NCBI RefSeq assembly: GCF_014698965.1
Contig: NZ_JACXAE010000118.1
Span: 1 to 64,000 of the forward strand
Direction of reading: 5' to 3'
DNA from: Iningainema tapete BLCC-T55
GTDB taxonomy: Bacteria; Cyanobacteriota; Cyanobacteriia; Cyanobacteriales; Nostocaceae
DNA length: 64,000 nucleotides
The notes under the pieces are model-generated. The model saw only the letters and a program-made list of their open reading frames with translations, did no database searches and was not told the DNA's origin. The position numbers and the translations under genes were made by a program. Shown in pieces: positions 10,194 to 20,402 of this stretch (position 1 is its first letter; every line of letters starts with the position of its first letter).

Positions 10194-13100
10194 ATGATTT
10201 CTAGCCAATTTAAAGTCGGTGGTAGCTTACAAAATGATGACCCAACTTATGTTGTGCGTCGTAGTGACTACCAACTATATACTTCCCTGAAAGCAGGGGA
10301 ATTTTGTTACGTTTTCAATTCTCGACAGATGGGAAAATCTTCCATGCTGGTGCGGGCTAAACACCAACTAGAAAAAGAAGGATACCTCTGTACCCACGTT
10401 GACATGACTCGCATTGGCAGCAGACATATTACCCCTTTACAATGGTACAAGGGTGTGGTAGGAGATTTATGGCGAGGGATGGGGTGTGTAGGCAAAATTA
10501 ATTTAAAAACTTGGTGGCAGGAAAAAGAAGAAATTTCTTTGCCGCAAAAATTGAGTGAGTTTATCGAAGAATTATTATTCAATCAATTTCCTGAGCAAAA
10601 ACTGTGTATATTCATAGATGAAATCGATAGTATTCTCAGTTTAGAGTTTCCAGTAGATGATTTTTTTGCATTGATTCGCTACTGCTATAACCAGCGTTCT
10701 TTAAATCGAGAATATAACCGCATTAGTTTTGCCCTGTTTGGCGTGGCAACTCCAAGCGATTTAATTCGCGACAAAACCAGAACTCCATTTAATATTGGCA
10801 CAGCTATCGACTTGTATGGCTTTAGCTCAGAAGAAGCATTGCCTTTGGCGCTTGGATTTGTCGGAAAATTTGAGCGTCCCCATAATATTCTTAAAGAAAT
10901 ACTAGCCTGGAGTGGGGGACAGCCATTTTTGACGCAAAAACTCTGTCAATTAGTGGATTGGGCAGTACAGGAAAAACACACGCTGACTATACCACCGGGA
11001 ACAGAAGAATATTGGGTGGAAAGTATTGTACGTCAGCACGTGATCGAAAATTGGGAGTCGGTTGACGAACCGGAGCATTTAAAGACGATACGCGATCGCC
11101 TCCTGTATAATGAAAACCGTGCGGGAAGATTGCTGAGCATCTACCAGCAAATCTTACAGGGTGTGCAAGTTCCCGTCGATGACACAACAGAGCAAATTGA
11201 ACTATTATTGTCTGGAATAGTTGAGAAGCACAACGGCTATCTGCGCATTAAAAATCCTATTTACCAAAATGTCTTTAATCCCGATTGGGTGCTCAAGCAG
11301 TTGGACAATCTGCGCCCCTATTCCCAGTCGTTAAATGCTTGGGTAGCGTCGGGTTATCTTGATGAGTCGCGCCTGCTACGGGGGCAAGCTTTACGAGAAG
11401 TCATAGAATGGACTTCAGGTAAAAACTTAGGCGATTTGGATTATCAATTTTTAACCGCAAGTCAGGAACTAGAGCATCGAGAAGTCGAGCAAAAATTAGA
11501 AGCTGAGCGGCTCAAAGAAATTGAAGCGCGATTGAAGATTGAACGACTGAGCGCTCGCCGTCAGCGACAATTACTAGTATGGGTAAGTCTGGCACTAGTT
11601 GCAGCCATTGTCTTAGGGATTGCAACACTCAGTGCTTACCAACAATCAGCAATCAGTGAGGTACGAGCACTAGTCAGTGCTTCAAATGGTAGCTTCAATT
11701 CCAATCAACATTTGGATTCTTTGGTGCAAGCAATTGAGGCGCGACAAAAATTTCAAAAACTCAATCTTCTCGCTCGGGCATCCCAAAGGGCATTAGATTC
11801 TCAAACCCGCGTGGTACTTGAACAAGCCGTTTACGGAGCTGATGAAGTTAATCGCCTATCAGGACATGAGGGGGGAGCTTTGGACGTTGATCTGAGCAAG
11901 AATGGACAGTGGATTGCTAGCTCTGGTACAGATCGAACCGTCCGGCTTTGGAAACGCGATGGCACTCTGGTTCGCACCTTACATCATGATGCCACTTTGT
12001 ACAGCGTTAAATTCAGCCCGGATAGCCAACGGATTGTTGCCTCTGGGCTAGATGGCGTAGTACGGCTTTGGGCAACCGATGGTACCCCACTAGCAACGCT
12101 CAAAGGACACTCCGCAGCGGTTTGGGGAGTGGCGTTCAGCCCGGATGGACAAACAATTGCGTCTGCCAGTAGCGATCGCACCATCAAGCTCTGGCGCACC
12201 GATGGCACGTTAATCAAAACTCTGGAAGGACATAAGGCAGCAGTCTGGAGCGTAGCTTTTAGCCCCGATGGAGAGATTTTAGCATCTTGCAGTTTAGATA
12301 ACACCATCAAACTCTGGAACCGAGATGGCACAGAGATCCGAACCATACAAAACGGCTCTGCAGCAGTCCGGACTTTGGCATTTAGTCCCGATGGGCAAAC
12401 CCTAGTTTCTGGCGGTTCAGATAAACTCGTTAAATTGTGGAGTCGCAAAGGAGAATTGCTCCTCACCCTAGAGGGACACACCGGAGAAATTTCTCAGGTA
12501 GTATTCAGTAACGATGGACTTTTGATCGCCTCAGCAAGTGCTGATAAAACAGTGAAGCTCTGGCGGCGTGACGGTAGCTTGTTGAGAACCCTTCGCGGAC
12601 ATCGTGTCACAGTTCGATCGGTTGCCATCAGCCCTCAAGGTAGTACGATCGCCTCTGCTAGCGAAGATGGTATCATCAAGCTCTGGAAGATCTCGCCCTT
12701 CCAGCAGCCCCTGCACGGACATCGAGATGTCGTTTGGCGGGTGGCTTATGCAAAAGACATGCTGGATAGTCAATCTCTACTTGCCACAGTCGCAGGGCAG
12801 GAAATTAAGTTATGGCGATGGGACGGTTCTGCGATAAAAACAATTCCTATTAGTACCAACGAGCTTAACAGTGCTGCCTTCAGCCCCATTTACAGATCGT
12901 CTTCAAAGGAGAATCAGCAGATCCTTGCAGTAGCAGGTGCTTCCGGCAAAATTTATCTCCTCAACCTTGCTAATGGCAAAACTGATATTCTTAGTAGTCA
13001 CAACGGGCCGATTTTTGGACTGGCTTTCAGTCCTGATGGACGGTTTCTCGTATCTGCAGCGGATGATCGCACCATCAAACTCTGGCAGCGTGATGCTTTT

Positions 13101-13826
13101 GGACAGTTTAAACTTATTCAAGATATCATAGCACATTCTACACGTATTTGGGATATCGCCTTTAGCCCAAACCCCCCAACCCCCCCAACCCAACGCCAGA
13201 CGCCTACGGAGGGAAACCCTCCTGCAGCGCTGGCTCCCCTTAATAAGGGGGGCGAAGGGGGGTTCATTGCCTCCGCCAGTGTCGATAGTACGGTCAAGCT
13301 GTGGACTTGGAAAGATGCCAATCATCAAACTCTGCTGCCTTATAAAACCCTCAAAGGACACAAGAGTGCCGTTTGGGGTGTTGCCATCAGTCCTGATAGT
13401 CAACGCATCGTGTCTGCCGGACGAGATGGTCAACTGCTGCTGTGGAACCGAGATGGTAAACTTGTGCAAGTCATTAAGGGGGGAAAGATTGGTTTGACAA
13501 GAGTGGCATTCAGCCCCGGTGGAAAACTAATTGCTGCAGGTAGTTTGGACAACACAATCAAGATTTGGTCATTAGACGGCACGCTGCTCACAACCCTGAG
13601 TGGACACATCAGTAGCGTGGAATCTGTTGCCTTCAGCCCAGATGGCAAAACCTTGGCATCTGGTAGTGATGATCAAACGGCGATTCTGTGGAATTTAGAG
13701 CAAATTCTCGATCTCAACCTACTGAAATACGGTTGTGATTTGGTGCGGGATTATTTGAACACTAATTCTGAAGTCAATTCGGGTGAAACTCCTGGACTAC
13801 TGCGCGATCGCCAGCTTTGCTCATAG
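10194..13826 (+). CDS. AAA-like ATPase-TM-WD40 double propeller protein
   Basis: A protein of 1210 residues. Residues 1-300 are an AAA-like domain: P-loop variant '[11 protein letters not shown]' (Lys48), Walker B 'IFIDEID' (Asp142, Glu143), sensor region '[12 protein letters not shown]'. Residues about 300-455 are helical, ending in a charged coiled coil. Residues about 458-482 form one membrane helix ([18 protein letters not shown]). From about 565 to 1185 there are 14 WD40 repeats, i.e. two seven-bladed propellers. One TM would place ATPase and propellers on opposite faces of the membrane unless the helix lies flat. Repeat 11 contains a compound palindromic insertion of about 95 bases read in frame (SPNPPTPP...NKGGEGGF). 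It is followed by a near-copy at 13918; their ATPase halves are almost identical, so the tandem duplication is recent. Confidence 0.9.
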   Translation: MISSQFKVGGSLQNDDPTYVVRRSDYQLYTSLKAGEFCYVFNSRQMGKSSMLVRAKHQLEKEGYLCTHVDMTRIGSRHITPLQWYKGVVGDLWRGMGCVGKINLKTWWQEKEEISLPQKLSEFIEELLFNQFPEQKLCIFIDEIDSILSLEFPVDDFFALIRYCYNQRSLNREYNRISFALFGVATPSDLIRDKTRTPFNIGTAIDLYGFSSEEALPLALGFVGKFERPHNILKEILAWSGGQPFLTQKLCQLVDWAVQEKHTLTIPPGTEEYWVESIVRQHVIENWESVDEPEHLKTIRDRLLYNENRAGRLLSIYQQILQGVQVPVDDTTEQIELLLSGIVEKHNGYLRIKNPIYQNVFNPDWVLKQLDNLRPYSQSLNAWVASGYLDESRLLRGQALREVIEWTSGKNLGDLDYQFLTASQELEHREVEQKLEAERLKEIEARLKIERLSARRQRQLLVWVSLALVAAIVLGIATLSAYQQSAISEVRALVSASNGSFNSNQHLDSLVQAIEARQKFQKLNLLARASQRALDSQTRVVLEQAVYGADEVNRLSGHEGGALDVDLSKNGQWIASSGTDRTVRLWKRDGTLVRTLHHDATLYSVKFSPDSQRIVASGLDGVVRLWATDGTPLATLKGHSAAVWGVAFSPDGQTIASASSDRTIKLWRTDGTLIKTLEGHKAAVWSVAFSPDGEILASCSLDNTIKLWNRDGTEIRTIQNGSAAVRTLAFSPDGQTLVSGGSDKLVKLWSRKGELLLTLEGHTGEISQVVFSNDGLLIASASADKTVKLWRRDGSLLRTLRGHRVTVRSVAISPQGSTIASASEDGIIKLWKISPFQQPLHGHRDVVWRVAYAKDMLDSQSLLATVAGQEIKLWRWDGSAIKTIPISTNELNSAAFSPIYRSSSKENQQILAVAGASGKIYLLNLANGKTDILSSHNGPIFGLAFSPDGRFLVSAADDRTIKLWQRDAFGQFKLIQDIIAHSTRIWDIAFSPNPPTPPTQRQTPTEGNPPAALAPLNKGGEGGFIASASVDSTVKLWTWKDANHQTLLPYKTLKGHKSAVWGVAISPDSQRIVSAGRDGQLLLWNRDGKLVQVIKGGKIGLTRVAFSPGGKLIAAGSLDNTIKIWSLDGTLLTTLSGHISSVESVAFSPDGKTLASGSDDQTAILWNLEQILDLNLLKYGCDLVRDYLNTNSEVNSGETPGLLRDRQLCS
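13169..13263. repeat. Compound C/G-rich palindromic repeat inside a WD40 codon frame
   Basis: A run of AACCCCCCAACCCCC type, then a GGGAAACCCTCC-containing core, then GGGGGGCGAAGGGGGGTT. It interrupts the SPDG turn of WD40 repeat 11 in the gene 10194..13826 without breaking the frame. It looks like one small dispersed repeat nested inside another. Confidence 0.8.
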
Positions 13827-13857
13827 ATCCCCGACTTTTTTGAAAAGTCGGGGATCT
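13825..13857. repeat. Hairpin repeat AGATCCCCGACTT / AAGTCGGGGATCT
   Basis: A perfect inverted repeat of 13-base arms with a short T/A-rich centre, starting inside the stop codon of 10194..13826. Related copies occur at 41528-41560 and, in variant form, at 51213-51245, each at a gene end. It may act as a bidirectional terminator or mRNA-stabilising hairpin, and is also a dispersed repeat. Confidence 0.75.
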
Positions 13858-13917
13858 AGGGATGGAAGATTGCTATATTCTGAATTTAGAATTCTCAATT
13901 TTTTAGTACATCTCCCA

Positions 13918-16900
13918 ATGGTTTATAGCCAATTTAAAGTCGGTGGTAGCTTACAAAATGATGACCCAACTTATGTTGTGCGTCGTGCTGACTACCAACT
14001 ATATACGGCACTCTTAGCAGGGGAATTTTGTTATGTCTTCAATTCACGACAGATGGGTAAATCTTCCATGCTTGTTCGGGCTAAACATCAACTAGAAAAA
14101 GAAGGATACCTCTGTACCCACGTTGACATGACTCGCATTGGCAGCAGGCATATTACCCCTTTACAATGGTACAAGGGTGTGGTAGGAGATTTATGGCGGG
14201 GTTTGGGATGTGTAGGCAAAATTAATTTAAAAACTTGGTGGCAGGAACGAGAAGAAATTTCCCTGCTGCAAAGATTAAGTGAATTTATCGAATTATTACT
14301 AAATCAGTTTCCCGAGCAAAAACTGTGTATATTCATAGATGAAATCGATAGTATTCTCAGTTTGGAATTTCCAGTAGATGATTTTTTTGCATTGATTCGC
14401 TACTGCTATAACCAGCGTTCTTTAAATCGAGAATATAACCGCATTAGTTTTGCCCTGTTTGGCGTGGCAACTCCAAGCGATTTAATTCGCGACAAAACCA
14501 GAACTCCATTTAATATTGGCACAGCTATCGATTTGTATGGCTTTAGCTCAGAAGAAGCATTGCCTTTGGCGCTTGGATTTGTCTCCAAATTGGAGCGTCC
14601 CCACACCATACTCAAAGAAATACTAGCCTGGAGTGGGGGACAACCATTTTTGACGCAAAAACTCTGTCAATTAGTGGATTGGGCAGTACAGGAAAAACAT
14701 ACGCTGACTATACCACCGGGAACAGAGGAATATTGGGTGGAAAGTATTGTGCGTCAGCACGTGATCGAAAATTGGGAATCTCTTGACGAACCAGAGCATC
14801 TCAGAACGATTCGCGATCGCCTCCTGCATAATGAAAATCGTGCCGGAAGATTGCTGGGGATATACCAGCAAATCTTACAGGGTGTGCAAGTTCCCGCCGA
14901 TGATAGTAGAGAACAAATAGAACTTTTGCTATCGGGATTAGTCATCAAACAGCACTCTTTTTTACAAGTCAAAAACCGAATTTACGCAGAAGTCTTTAAC
15001 ATTGAATGGGTGGAGAAACAACTAGGACGACTGCGCCCCTACTCCCAAGCCTTCGATGCTTGGATTGCATCCGCTCAAAGAGATTCATCGCGACTACTAC
15101 GGGGACAAGCTTTAATTGACGCTTTATCCTGGGCGCAGGGGAAAAGCTTGAGCGATTTGGACTATCGGTTTTTAGCTAATAGCACCGAAGTTGATAGACT
15201 TGAAGTCCAACTTACTTTAGAAGCACAACGCTCCAAAGAAGTTGAAGCAAGACTGGTTCAAGAGAAAAAAGCTGCTTCTCGACAAAAACTCTTATTATTG
15301 ACAGTAAGTTTAGCATTGCTAGTTACAAGCTTATTGGGTGGAGCAACATATTTTCAATACAAGAAAGCAGTATCAAGCGAAAATCAAGCAAGAATCAGCG
15401 AAATAAAAGCTTTAGTGTCATCTTCTGAAGGATTGTTTGCTTCCCATCAGAGGTTGGATGCGCTTGTTGAAGCCATTAAGGCGACAAGAAGACTGCAAAA
15501 AATCAATTCTTTTGATGCAAATATTAAGGAACAGGTTAAAAATGCACTAGCGCAAGCGGTTTATGGAGCAGACGAATACAACCGCTTATCGGGACATCAG
15601 TCTGCTATTCTAGCAGTGGACATCAGTCCTGATAGTTCTGTAATTGCCTCAGCTAGCGCAGACAACACAATTAAACTTTGGCGGCGTGACGGTACTTTAT
15701 TGAAAACTCTCACTGGTCATAATGCAGCTGTGAGGGCAGTAAATTTTAGCCGTGACGGTAAGAAGCTTGTTTCTGCTTCTGAAGATCGTACACTAAAAAT
15801 TTGGCAATTAGATGGTGAGCCAGCGCTGTTCGCGAAGCGTCCCGAAGGGAAGGAGGGTTTCCCTCCGCAGGCGACTGGCGAACCCCGAAGGGGCAAGTTA
15901 CTCAAAACTCTTACTGGTCATAATGCACCGATCTGGTCAGTCAAGTTTAGCCCAGATGGTCAGTTGATTGCTTCTGCTAGTACGGATAAAACTATCAAAC
16001 TTTGGAGCTTTGACGGTACGTTAATTAAAACTCTGACCGGTCATATAGCAGGAGTATCCGGAGTGGCATTTAGTCCCGATAGTCAGATATTTGTCTCGGT
16101 GAGTCAGGATAATATGCTGAAATTTTGGCGACGAGATGGTCAGTTGTTAAAAACTATACTCACACCAAGTGAAAATACCAAAGTCGCCTTTGCCTCTCTT
16201 ATCGGAACTCCGGGAACGCAACACTACGCGAACAGCCCAAACGGTCAAATTATCGCCACATCAAGTGGAGACAACACTGTCAAACTTTGGAATCGGGACG
16301 GGAAGTTGTTAAAAACTTTTCCAGGTCATACAGCAGTTGTCTCGCAAGTCGCGTTTAGTCGAGATGGTCAGATTGTTGCATCTTCCAGTTTGGACAAAAC
16401 CATTAAACTAAGGCACATTAGCGGCGCAGAATTAGCTACGTTTCGAGGACACAGTGGACCTGTGTGGGCGCTAGCTTGGAGTCCAGATGGTAGCTTTATT
16501 GCCTCAGCTGGCACAGACAACGTTATCAAACTCTGGCAAAGTCAGAACCCATTACTTTCAACCATCACTGCTCACCAAAATGGAATATACGGAGTTGATA
16601 TCAGTTCTGATAGTACCACAATTGCTACAGCAGGAATAGGTCAGGATAACACAGTTAAACTTTGGGATCAAAAAGGCAAATTGCTGGCAACATTTGTGGG
16701 ACATAAAGCACCAGTAATCTATGTTAATATTAGCCCTGATGGCAAGTTGATTGCTTCTGCTAGTTTGGACAGTACTGTAAAACTTTGGCAGCGAGATGGG
16801 ACTTTAGTCAGGACTTTAAGTGGTTTTAAAGCAATGGTGACATCAGTCGCTTTCAGTCCTGATGGTAAAATCCTTGCTGCATCAAGTCAAGATGATACAG

Positions 16901-17544
16901 TAAAGCTTTGGAAACTTGACGGTACGTTGATAAAAACTTTCACTGGCAGTGGCAAAGGCTTGTGGCGAGGAGCTTTTAGTCCAGACGGTACGAGATTTGC
17001 TGTTGGTAGTGGAGATGGTTCAGTTAAGATTTGGAAACTTGATGGCACTCTAGAGAGAAGTTTTCCAGCTCATAGTACTACCGTGTGGGTAGTTGCGTTT
17101 AGCCCCAATCCCCCAGGGGGGTTGATCGCCTCTGGCAGTGCAGATGGTACAATTAAGCTTTGGAAACTTGACGGTACTTTGTTGAGAACTTTTACAGGTC
17201 ATCGTGCAGCAGTATGGGGAATTTCCTTTAGCCCAGACGGTAAAACGATCGCTTCGGCAAGTGTAGATAACCAGGTAAAATTGTGGAAGTTAGACGGCAC
17301 AGAACTGGCAACACTTAGAGGACATACTTCTGCGGTGAGGGGGGTTAAAGTCAGCCACGACGGCACTTTTTTGGCTTCTGTGGCTGAGGACAACAAGTTA
17401 ATTCTGTGGAATTTACCCCAAATTCTCAACTTAAATTTACTAGCTGAGGGTTGCTCCCGCGTGCGGGATTATTTGAGGACGAATGCGGCAGTGGAAGAAG
17501 GCGATCGCAATTTGTGCGCTCGTGTTGATAGAATTGCAAAGTAA
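13918..17544 (+). CDS. AAA-like ATPase-TM-WD40 double propeller protein (tandem paralog)
   Basis: The start at ATG 13918 ([12 protein letters not shown]) is chosen because it matches the paralog start [12 protein letters not shown]; an upstream in-frame ATG at 13783 would translate the hairpin repeat and overlap the previous gene. About 1208 residues: AAA-like domain with '[11 protein letters not shown]' and 'IFIDEID', a helical region, one TM near residue 460-480 ([18 protein letters not shown]), and 14 WD40 repeats. Repeat 2 contains a 26-codon insertion (15817..15894) between 'WQLDG' and 'KLLKTL'. Repeat 12 carries a minimal palindrome insertion 'SPNPPGGL'. Repeat 5 is distorted by '[14 protein letters not shown]'. 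The ATPase half is nearly identical to that of 10194..13826, whereas the propellers diverge, as expected if the propeller recognises variable partners. Same operon direction as 8350 and 10194. Confidence 0.88.
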   Translation: MVYSQFKVGGSLQNDDPTYVVRRADYQLYTALLAGEFCYVFNSRQMGKSSMLVRAKHQLEKEGYLCTHVDMTRIGSRHITPLQWYKGVVGDLWRGLGCVGKINLKTWWQEREEISLLQRLSEFIELLLNQFPEQKLCIFIDEIDSILSLEFPVDDFFALIRYCYNQRSLNREYNRISFALFGVATPSDLIRDKTRTPFNIGTAIDLYGFSSEEALPLALGFVSKLERPHTILKEILAWSGGQPFLTQKLCQLVDWAVQEKHTLTIPPGTEEYWVESIVRQHVIENWESLDEPEHLRTIRDRLLHNENRAGRLLGIYQQILQGVQVPADDSREQIELLLSGLVIKQHSFLQVKNRIYAEVFNIEWVEKQLGRLRPYSQAFDAWIASAQRDSSRLLRGQALIDALSWAQGKSLSDLDYRFLANSTEVDRLEVQLTLEAQRSKEVEARLVQEKKAASRQKLLLLTVSLALLVTSLLGGATYFQYKKAVSSENQARISEIKALVSSSEGLFASHQRLDALVEAIKATRRLQKINSFDANIKEQVKNALAQAVYGADEYNRLSGHQSAILAVDISPDSSVIASASADNTIKLWRRDGTLLKTLTGHNAAVRAVNFSRDGKKLVSASEDRTLKIWQLDGEPALFAKRPEGKEGFPPQATGEPRRGKLLKTLTGHNAPIWSVKFSPDGQLIASASTDKTIKLWSFDGTLIKTLTGHIAGVSGVAFSPDSQIFVSVSQDNMLKFWRRDGQLLKTILTPSENTKVAFASLIGTPGTQHYANSPNGQIIATSSGDNTVKLWNRDGKLLKTFPGHTAVVSQVAFSRDGQIVASSSLDKTIKLRHISGAELATFRGHSGPVWALAWSPDGSFIASAGTDNVIKLWQSQNPLLSTITAHQNGIYGVDISSDSTTIATAGIGQDNTVKLWDQKGKLLATFVGHKAPVIYVNISPDGKLIASASLDSTVKLWQRDGTLVRTLSGFKAMVTSVAFSPDGKILAASSQDDTVKLWKLDGTLIKTFTGSGKGLWRGAFSPDGTRFAVGSGDGSVKIWKLDGTLERSFPAHSTTVWVVAFSPNPPGGLIASGSADGTIKLWKLDGTLLRTFTGHRAAVWGISFSPDGKTIASASVDNQVKLWKLDGTELATLRGHTSAVRGVKVSHDGTFLASVAEDNKLILWNLPQILNLNLLAEGCSRVRDYLRTNAAVEEGDRNLCARVDRIAK
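15817..15894. repeat. 78-base dispersed repeat inserted in frame in a WD40 gene
   Basis: A palindrome-rich segment containing TTCGCGAAGCG, GGGTTTCCCTCC and GGCGAACCCC. It adds exactly 26 codons between two strands of WD40 repeat 2 of 13918..17544. Its GGGTTTCCC core is related to the core of the compound element at 13169-13263. Confidence 0.75.
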
Positions 17545-17560
17545 TAGATTGGTCGCAAAG

Positions 17561-17998
17561 CTACTCACACTTTTCGTACAACTTTACTATCTCTAATTCC
17601 GGTGGTAGTGGAAAGCCAAAACTGTCATGATAATGAGGAAATTTAATTGATAAAAGGCATAAAGGTTGATTGCGATAAAAAGCGGTTAAATGAAACACTC
17701 TAATCACACAATCCTCTGTTTCACTTTCCTCTGAACTAGAAAAATCACCAGGAAAAATCTCGTCAAAGTAAATTTCTAACTGTCTTGCCGTTGCCAAAAA
17801 ATACTTTCCAATGATTTTAGCTGCATGATCGTAAGCTGGGTTAGGAATAGATTTTCTGTAGTGACTTTCGTCAAATCCTGCTTGTAAAAGAAATTCAAAA
17901 AAATCATAATATAACTTGTGTTCTTCGCTGCGATTAAAATCTGACCAACCTTTTATTAAACTTTCATATAGTTTTGGATATATCTCGACAACTAGCAA
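17561..17998 (-). CDS. Hypothetical acidic protein, 145 residues
   Basis: Not recognised. It is soluble with no signal peptide or membrane segment, rich in aromatic residues (YDFFEFLLQAGF, FHLTAFYRNQPL) and with an acidic stretch SSSEESETED near residue 95. It lies convergent to the AAA-TM-WD40 gene 13918..17544 with 16 bases between stops, so it is not in that operon. Coding character looks genuine: balanced composition and clear start MLVVEIYPKLYESL, with CTCCT-complement (AGGAG) just upstream of the start at about 18000-18004. Function unknown. Confidence 0.7.
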   Translation of the reverse strand: MLVVEIYPKLYESLIKGWSDFNRSEEHKLYYDFFEFLLQAGFDESHYRKSIPNPAYDHAAKIIGKYFLATARQLEIYFDEIFPGDFSSSEESETEDCVIRVFHLTAFYRNQPLCLLSIKFPHYHDSFGFPLPPELEIVKLYEKCE

Positions 17999-18102
17999 TT
18001 CTCCTCCTAATATAACTTATACAAGAAGCTCTTATTTGGAAAAATTACGCCTGCTCAGAATCCCGACTTCGTAAAAGTTTTCGGGATTCTTAATTCAGAT
18101 TA

Positions 18103-18585
18103 TTAATAGGGGCTTTTCTCAGAATATAAAAGTTTAAAGCGCTTTTGCTGTATTGCTGATTCTTCTTTATATTGCTGCTCTAGCTGCTCTACTACTTCTT
18201 CTTTTACTCCTAAAATAGAAGCCATGTGCCGAATTTTTGCCTTTTCCTTTTCATGATATTCTCCATCAGCGGCACTAACCCAAATTGCATGGAGAAGTAT
18301 ATCTCTCTGTGCTATGGATACCTGAGGAGAGCGAGCAAGAACTTCTTCTAGTGGTTCATCCGCTGAATATGTTTTTAGCTCTTCAATTACCCAGTCTGCT
18401 ACTCCCCAAGATGCACAGAATCCAATCGCCCAATCCCTTTCTTTTGGAGAGAGAACTCCATCTGCTTTAGCGCAACATAACACTGATTGCATATAAATGA
18501 GACTATCCTCATTTGTGGGAACTTGGTTAAAACCGAAGAACCAATTAAATATCCACGATTGCGCAAGTTTTTTGGTGTCATACAT
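18103..18585 (-). CDS. TerB-like helical protein
   Basis: A protein of 160 residues, very similar to 19757..20239. Two TerB-like helical units are visible: 'CAKADGVLSPKERDWAIGF' near residues 33-51 and 'AADGEYHEKEKAKIRHMA' near residues 109-126. The ADG-x-L-x-x-E pattern is typical of TerB/DjlA-type metal- or partner-binding bundles. It has no membrane segment; the N-terminus 'WIFNWFFGFNQVP' is aromatic. TerB proteins are linked to tellurite resistance and membrane-associated stress complexes; the role in cyanobacteria is unknown. About 79 bases upstream is a direct-repeat promoter element (18664-18687) shared with other TerB-like genes. Confidence 0.8.
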   Translation of the reverse strand: MYDTKKLAQSWIFNWFFGFNQVPTNEDSLIYMQSVLCCAKADGVLSPKERDWAIGFCASWGVADWVIEELKTYSADEPLEEVLARSPQVSIAQRDILLHAIWVSAADGEYHEKEKAKIRHMASILGVKEEVVEQLEQQYKEESAIQQKRFKLLYSEKSPY

Positions 18586-18663
18586 ATATTTTTTTTCCTA
18601 GCTATTAAATTGTTGTAAGCTTTGGGTGCTGTTCTTGAATTGTCTTGTAATTGCTGAAAAAAT

Positions 18664-18687
18664 GCAAGGACAGTTAAGACACTTAAG
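18664..18687 (-). promoter_or_regulatory. Direct-repeat promoter element, TerB-like gene 18103..18585
   Basis: Read on the gene strand: CTTAAGTGT-CTTAACTGT-C-CTTGCAT. TTGCAT can serve as a -35, and GACAAT 17 bases on as a -10. The second 9-mer matches the window consensus exactly. Confidence 0.6.
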
Positions 18688-18830
18688 TAATTAATATCTA
18701 CGGAACCTGTGCGAGCGCAATTAGCAATTAAAGATAATTCACCTCAAATGAGGGAACTGTACTAAGTGCAACGTTAATCTGGTTTTGTGTTGCGTAGTCC
18801 CCTCATTTGAGCGATTAAATCATTGAAAAA

Positions 18831-19334
18831 CTATGGTTGCACTGTAACGTGAGAAACCTTTCCATCTAACCCATCTTTGCGAACATAACTAATTCTATAA
18901 CCTGGTCTGATTACGCTTTGCTCAAAAGTGCCAACACAAGCGCCCTCAGGTGGCAGATCGGGTAGTATGTCTATAATTGCATAATCATCAGTGGTATCTG
19001 CACTAGGAGAATCATAAACTTTGACCCTGGTTCCAGGTTTTGCAAAACCTGTAATCAATAACGATCTAGCTTCATCGTTATCACCATAACACGCTGTTCC
19101 TGAGGTTTGACAATTGTCATCAGAAGCTTTTTCGGAATCGTAAGTAAAAACTATGTCTTGTGTACAATTGTTGCCTTCGTAGAATACTAAATCACCTACT
19201 TCAAAAGGTGAAGCTCCTTGTGCTAGTGCAACATCAGGTGCTGTAACGAATAAGGTTACTGAAATGAAGAAAATTACTAAGAAAGAAAATAACTTCCTTA
19301 CTGGAGTCCAAATTGGTGCAGATGTGTTTGTCAT
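18831..19334 (-). CDS. Secreted or periplasmic small protein, unknown
   Basis: A protein of 167 residues. A signal peptide is clear: basic 'PVRK', hydrophobic 'LFSFLVIFFISVTLFV', then an AxA-type site 'DVALA|QG' near residue 38. The mature part has several cysteines (NNCTQD, DNCQTSGTACYG, GACVG) that could form disulfides, and a 'TRVKVYDSP...DDYAIIDILPD' section. No family recognised. Its promoter contains the same direct repeats as the TerB-like genes and points in the gene direction (19398-19421). It is divergent from TerB-like 19757..20239, and the shared spacer holds repeat arrays for both. Confidence 0.75.
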   Translation of the reverse strand: MTNTSAPIWTPVRKLFSFLVIFFISVTLFVTAPDVALAQGASPFEVGDLVFYEGNNCTQDIVFTYDSEKASDDNCQTSGTACYGDNDEARSLLITGFAKPGTRVKVYDSPSADTTDDYAIIDILPDLPPEGACVGTFEQSVIRPGYRISYVRKDGLDGKVSHVTVQP

Positions 19335-19397
19335 GATTTGAACGAACTAAATGACTGAGGTTTACATACTTATTATTTCGCAATCGCCGTTAAAGAT

Positions 19398-19421
19398 GCA
19401 AGGACAGTTAAGACAGTTAAG
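19398..19421 (-). promoter_or_regulatory. Direct-repeat promoter element, secreted protein 18831..19334
   Basis: Gene-strand reading: (CTTAACTGT)x2-C-CTTGCAT, located about 64 bases before the start. Downstream AATAAT lies 18 bases after TTGCAT. A further TTTAACGGCGAT box follows, which recurs at 28980, 32423 and 33592. Confidence 0.6.
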
Positions 19422-19496
19422 ATAAATGGTAAAATTTTTTTTATTGGTCTTTTCAAGCCGTTAAAAGACAACTGAACTATTTCATGTTATTCTTTT

Positions 19497-19569
19497 CTTA
19501 ACTGTTTTAACTGTTTTAACTGTCCCAAAAATTATTTACTAGTTTTCTTAACTGTCTTAACTGTCCTTG
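19497..19569 (+). promoter_or_regulatory. Upstream direct-repeat arrays before TerB-like 19757..20239
   Basis: Two clusters on the plus strand. One is CTTAACTGT-TTTAACTGT-TTTAACTGT-CC at 19497-19525; the other is CTTAACTGT-CTTAACTGT-CCTTG at 19547-19569. They have the same 9-base period as the promoter-proximal copy at 19653. Confidence 0.6.
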
Positions 19570-19652
19570 ACTGACAAGTAAGAAATTTAGCTCAATCTAT
19601 ACTGTTATGAAACATTTATAAAGTGCAGATTAAATTTACGTTAAGAATTTAA

Positions 19653-19709
19653 TAACTGTCTTAACTGTCTTATCTGTCCTTGATTTTTGAGTATGGTTTG
19701 AATAGTATA
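19653..19709 (+). promoter_or_regulatory. Direct-repeat promoter of TerB-like 19757..20239
   Basis: TAACTGT-CTTAACTGT-CTTATCTGT-C then CTTGATT. TTGATT as -35 and TAGTAT as -10 are 17 bases apart, so the repeats abut the -35 as expected for an activator site. The start codon lies about 45 bases after the -10. Confidence 0.65.
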
Positions 19710-19756
19710 AACCAGTCAAACATTCAAAAAAAACACTAGATTTAGAGGTAAAACTC

Positions 19757-20239
19757 ATGTCTAATATCAAAAAACTTGGTCAATCTTGGATATTTAATTG
19801 GTTCTTTGGTTTTAATGAGGTTCCTACAGATGAGGATTGTTGCATTTATATGAAATCAGTTTTATGTTGTGCTAAAGGAGATGGAACTTTATCACCAGAA
19901 GAAAAGAACTGGGTTATTGGATTTTGTGCATCTTGGGGAGTAGCAGACTGGGTAATTGAAGAGCTAAAAACATATGAAGCGAATGAACCACTAGAAGAAG
20001 TAATTGCTCGCTCTCCTCAGGTATCCATAGCACAGAGAGATTTACTTCTCACTGCAATTAGAGCTTGTGCTGCTGATGGAGAATTTCATGAACAAGAAAA
20101 GGCAAAAATTCGGCAAATGGCTTCTATTATCAAGGTTCCAGAGGAAACCGTAGAGCAGTTAGAGCAACTACACAAAGAAGAATTAGCATTAAATCAAAAA
20201 CGGATTAACCTCTTATATCCTGAAAAAAGCCCCTATTAA
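19757..20239 (+). CDS. TerB-like helical protein (paralog)
   Basis: A protein of 160 residues, the same length as 18103..18585 and sharing 'WIFNWFFGFNEVPT', 'GFCASWGVADWVIEELKTY' and the tail 'LLYPEKSPY'. Two TerB-type units: 'CAKGDGTLSPEEKNWVIGF' and 'AADGEFHEQEKAKIRQMA'. It is probably cytoplasmic and helical. The gene follows an unusually repeat-rich promoter with three clusters of the CTTAACTGT 9-mer. It is the best preserved plus-strand member of a family that has at least five members or remnants in 16 kb. Confidence 0.82.
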   Translation: MSNIKKLGQSWIFNWFFGFNEVPTDEDCCIYMKSVLCCAKGDGTLSPEEKNWVIGFCASWGVADWVIEELKTYEANEPLEEVIARSPQVSIAQRDLLLTAIRACAADGEFHEQEKAKIRQMASIIKVPEETVEQLEQLHKEELALNQKRINLLYPEKSPY

Positions 20240-20310
20240 GGGTTTGGCAAAAAATTCCCTAAAAGTCCAATTTATCATGGGCTAGGGACCTATAGCATTC
20301 CCACTTTTAC

Positions 20311-20402
20311 AAGTTGGTTAGGCTGATATTGATCAATTCATTAACAATATCTAATGAAGGTGGCACGCGCCTGTTGTGGCGTGTGTCAAGCCTGACCAAC
20401 TT
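20311..20402 (+). promoter_or_regulatory. Structured leader of trpB (three-way junction)
   Basis: A 14-base outer stem (20311-20324 with 20389-20402, all paired with one G-U) encloses two hairpins: 20325-20331/20345-20351 (7 pairs) and 20363-20371/20378-20386 (9 pairs with two G-U). GGTGGCACGCG at 20359-20369 resembles a T-box antiterminator sequence, but no specifier stem is evident. Three supported stems in 92 bases just before a tryptophan synthase gene suggest a cis-acting RNA. There is no clear terminator U-run. Confidence 0.5.

Noticed and set aside
13783-13917. N-terminal extension of the second AAA-TM-WD40 protein
   Set aside because: It overlaps the previous gene, translates a hairpin repeat and does not align with the paralog, which starts at the equivalent of 13918.
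19497-19682. CRISPR array or plasmid-type replication iterons
   Set aside because: The units are 9 bases, directly adjacent with no unique spacers of 30-40 bases. No cas or rep gene is nearby, and the same units occur at ten scattered promoter positions.
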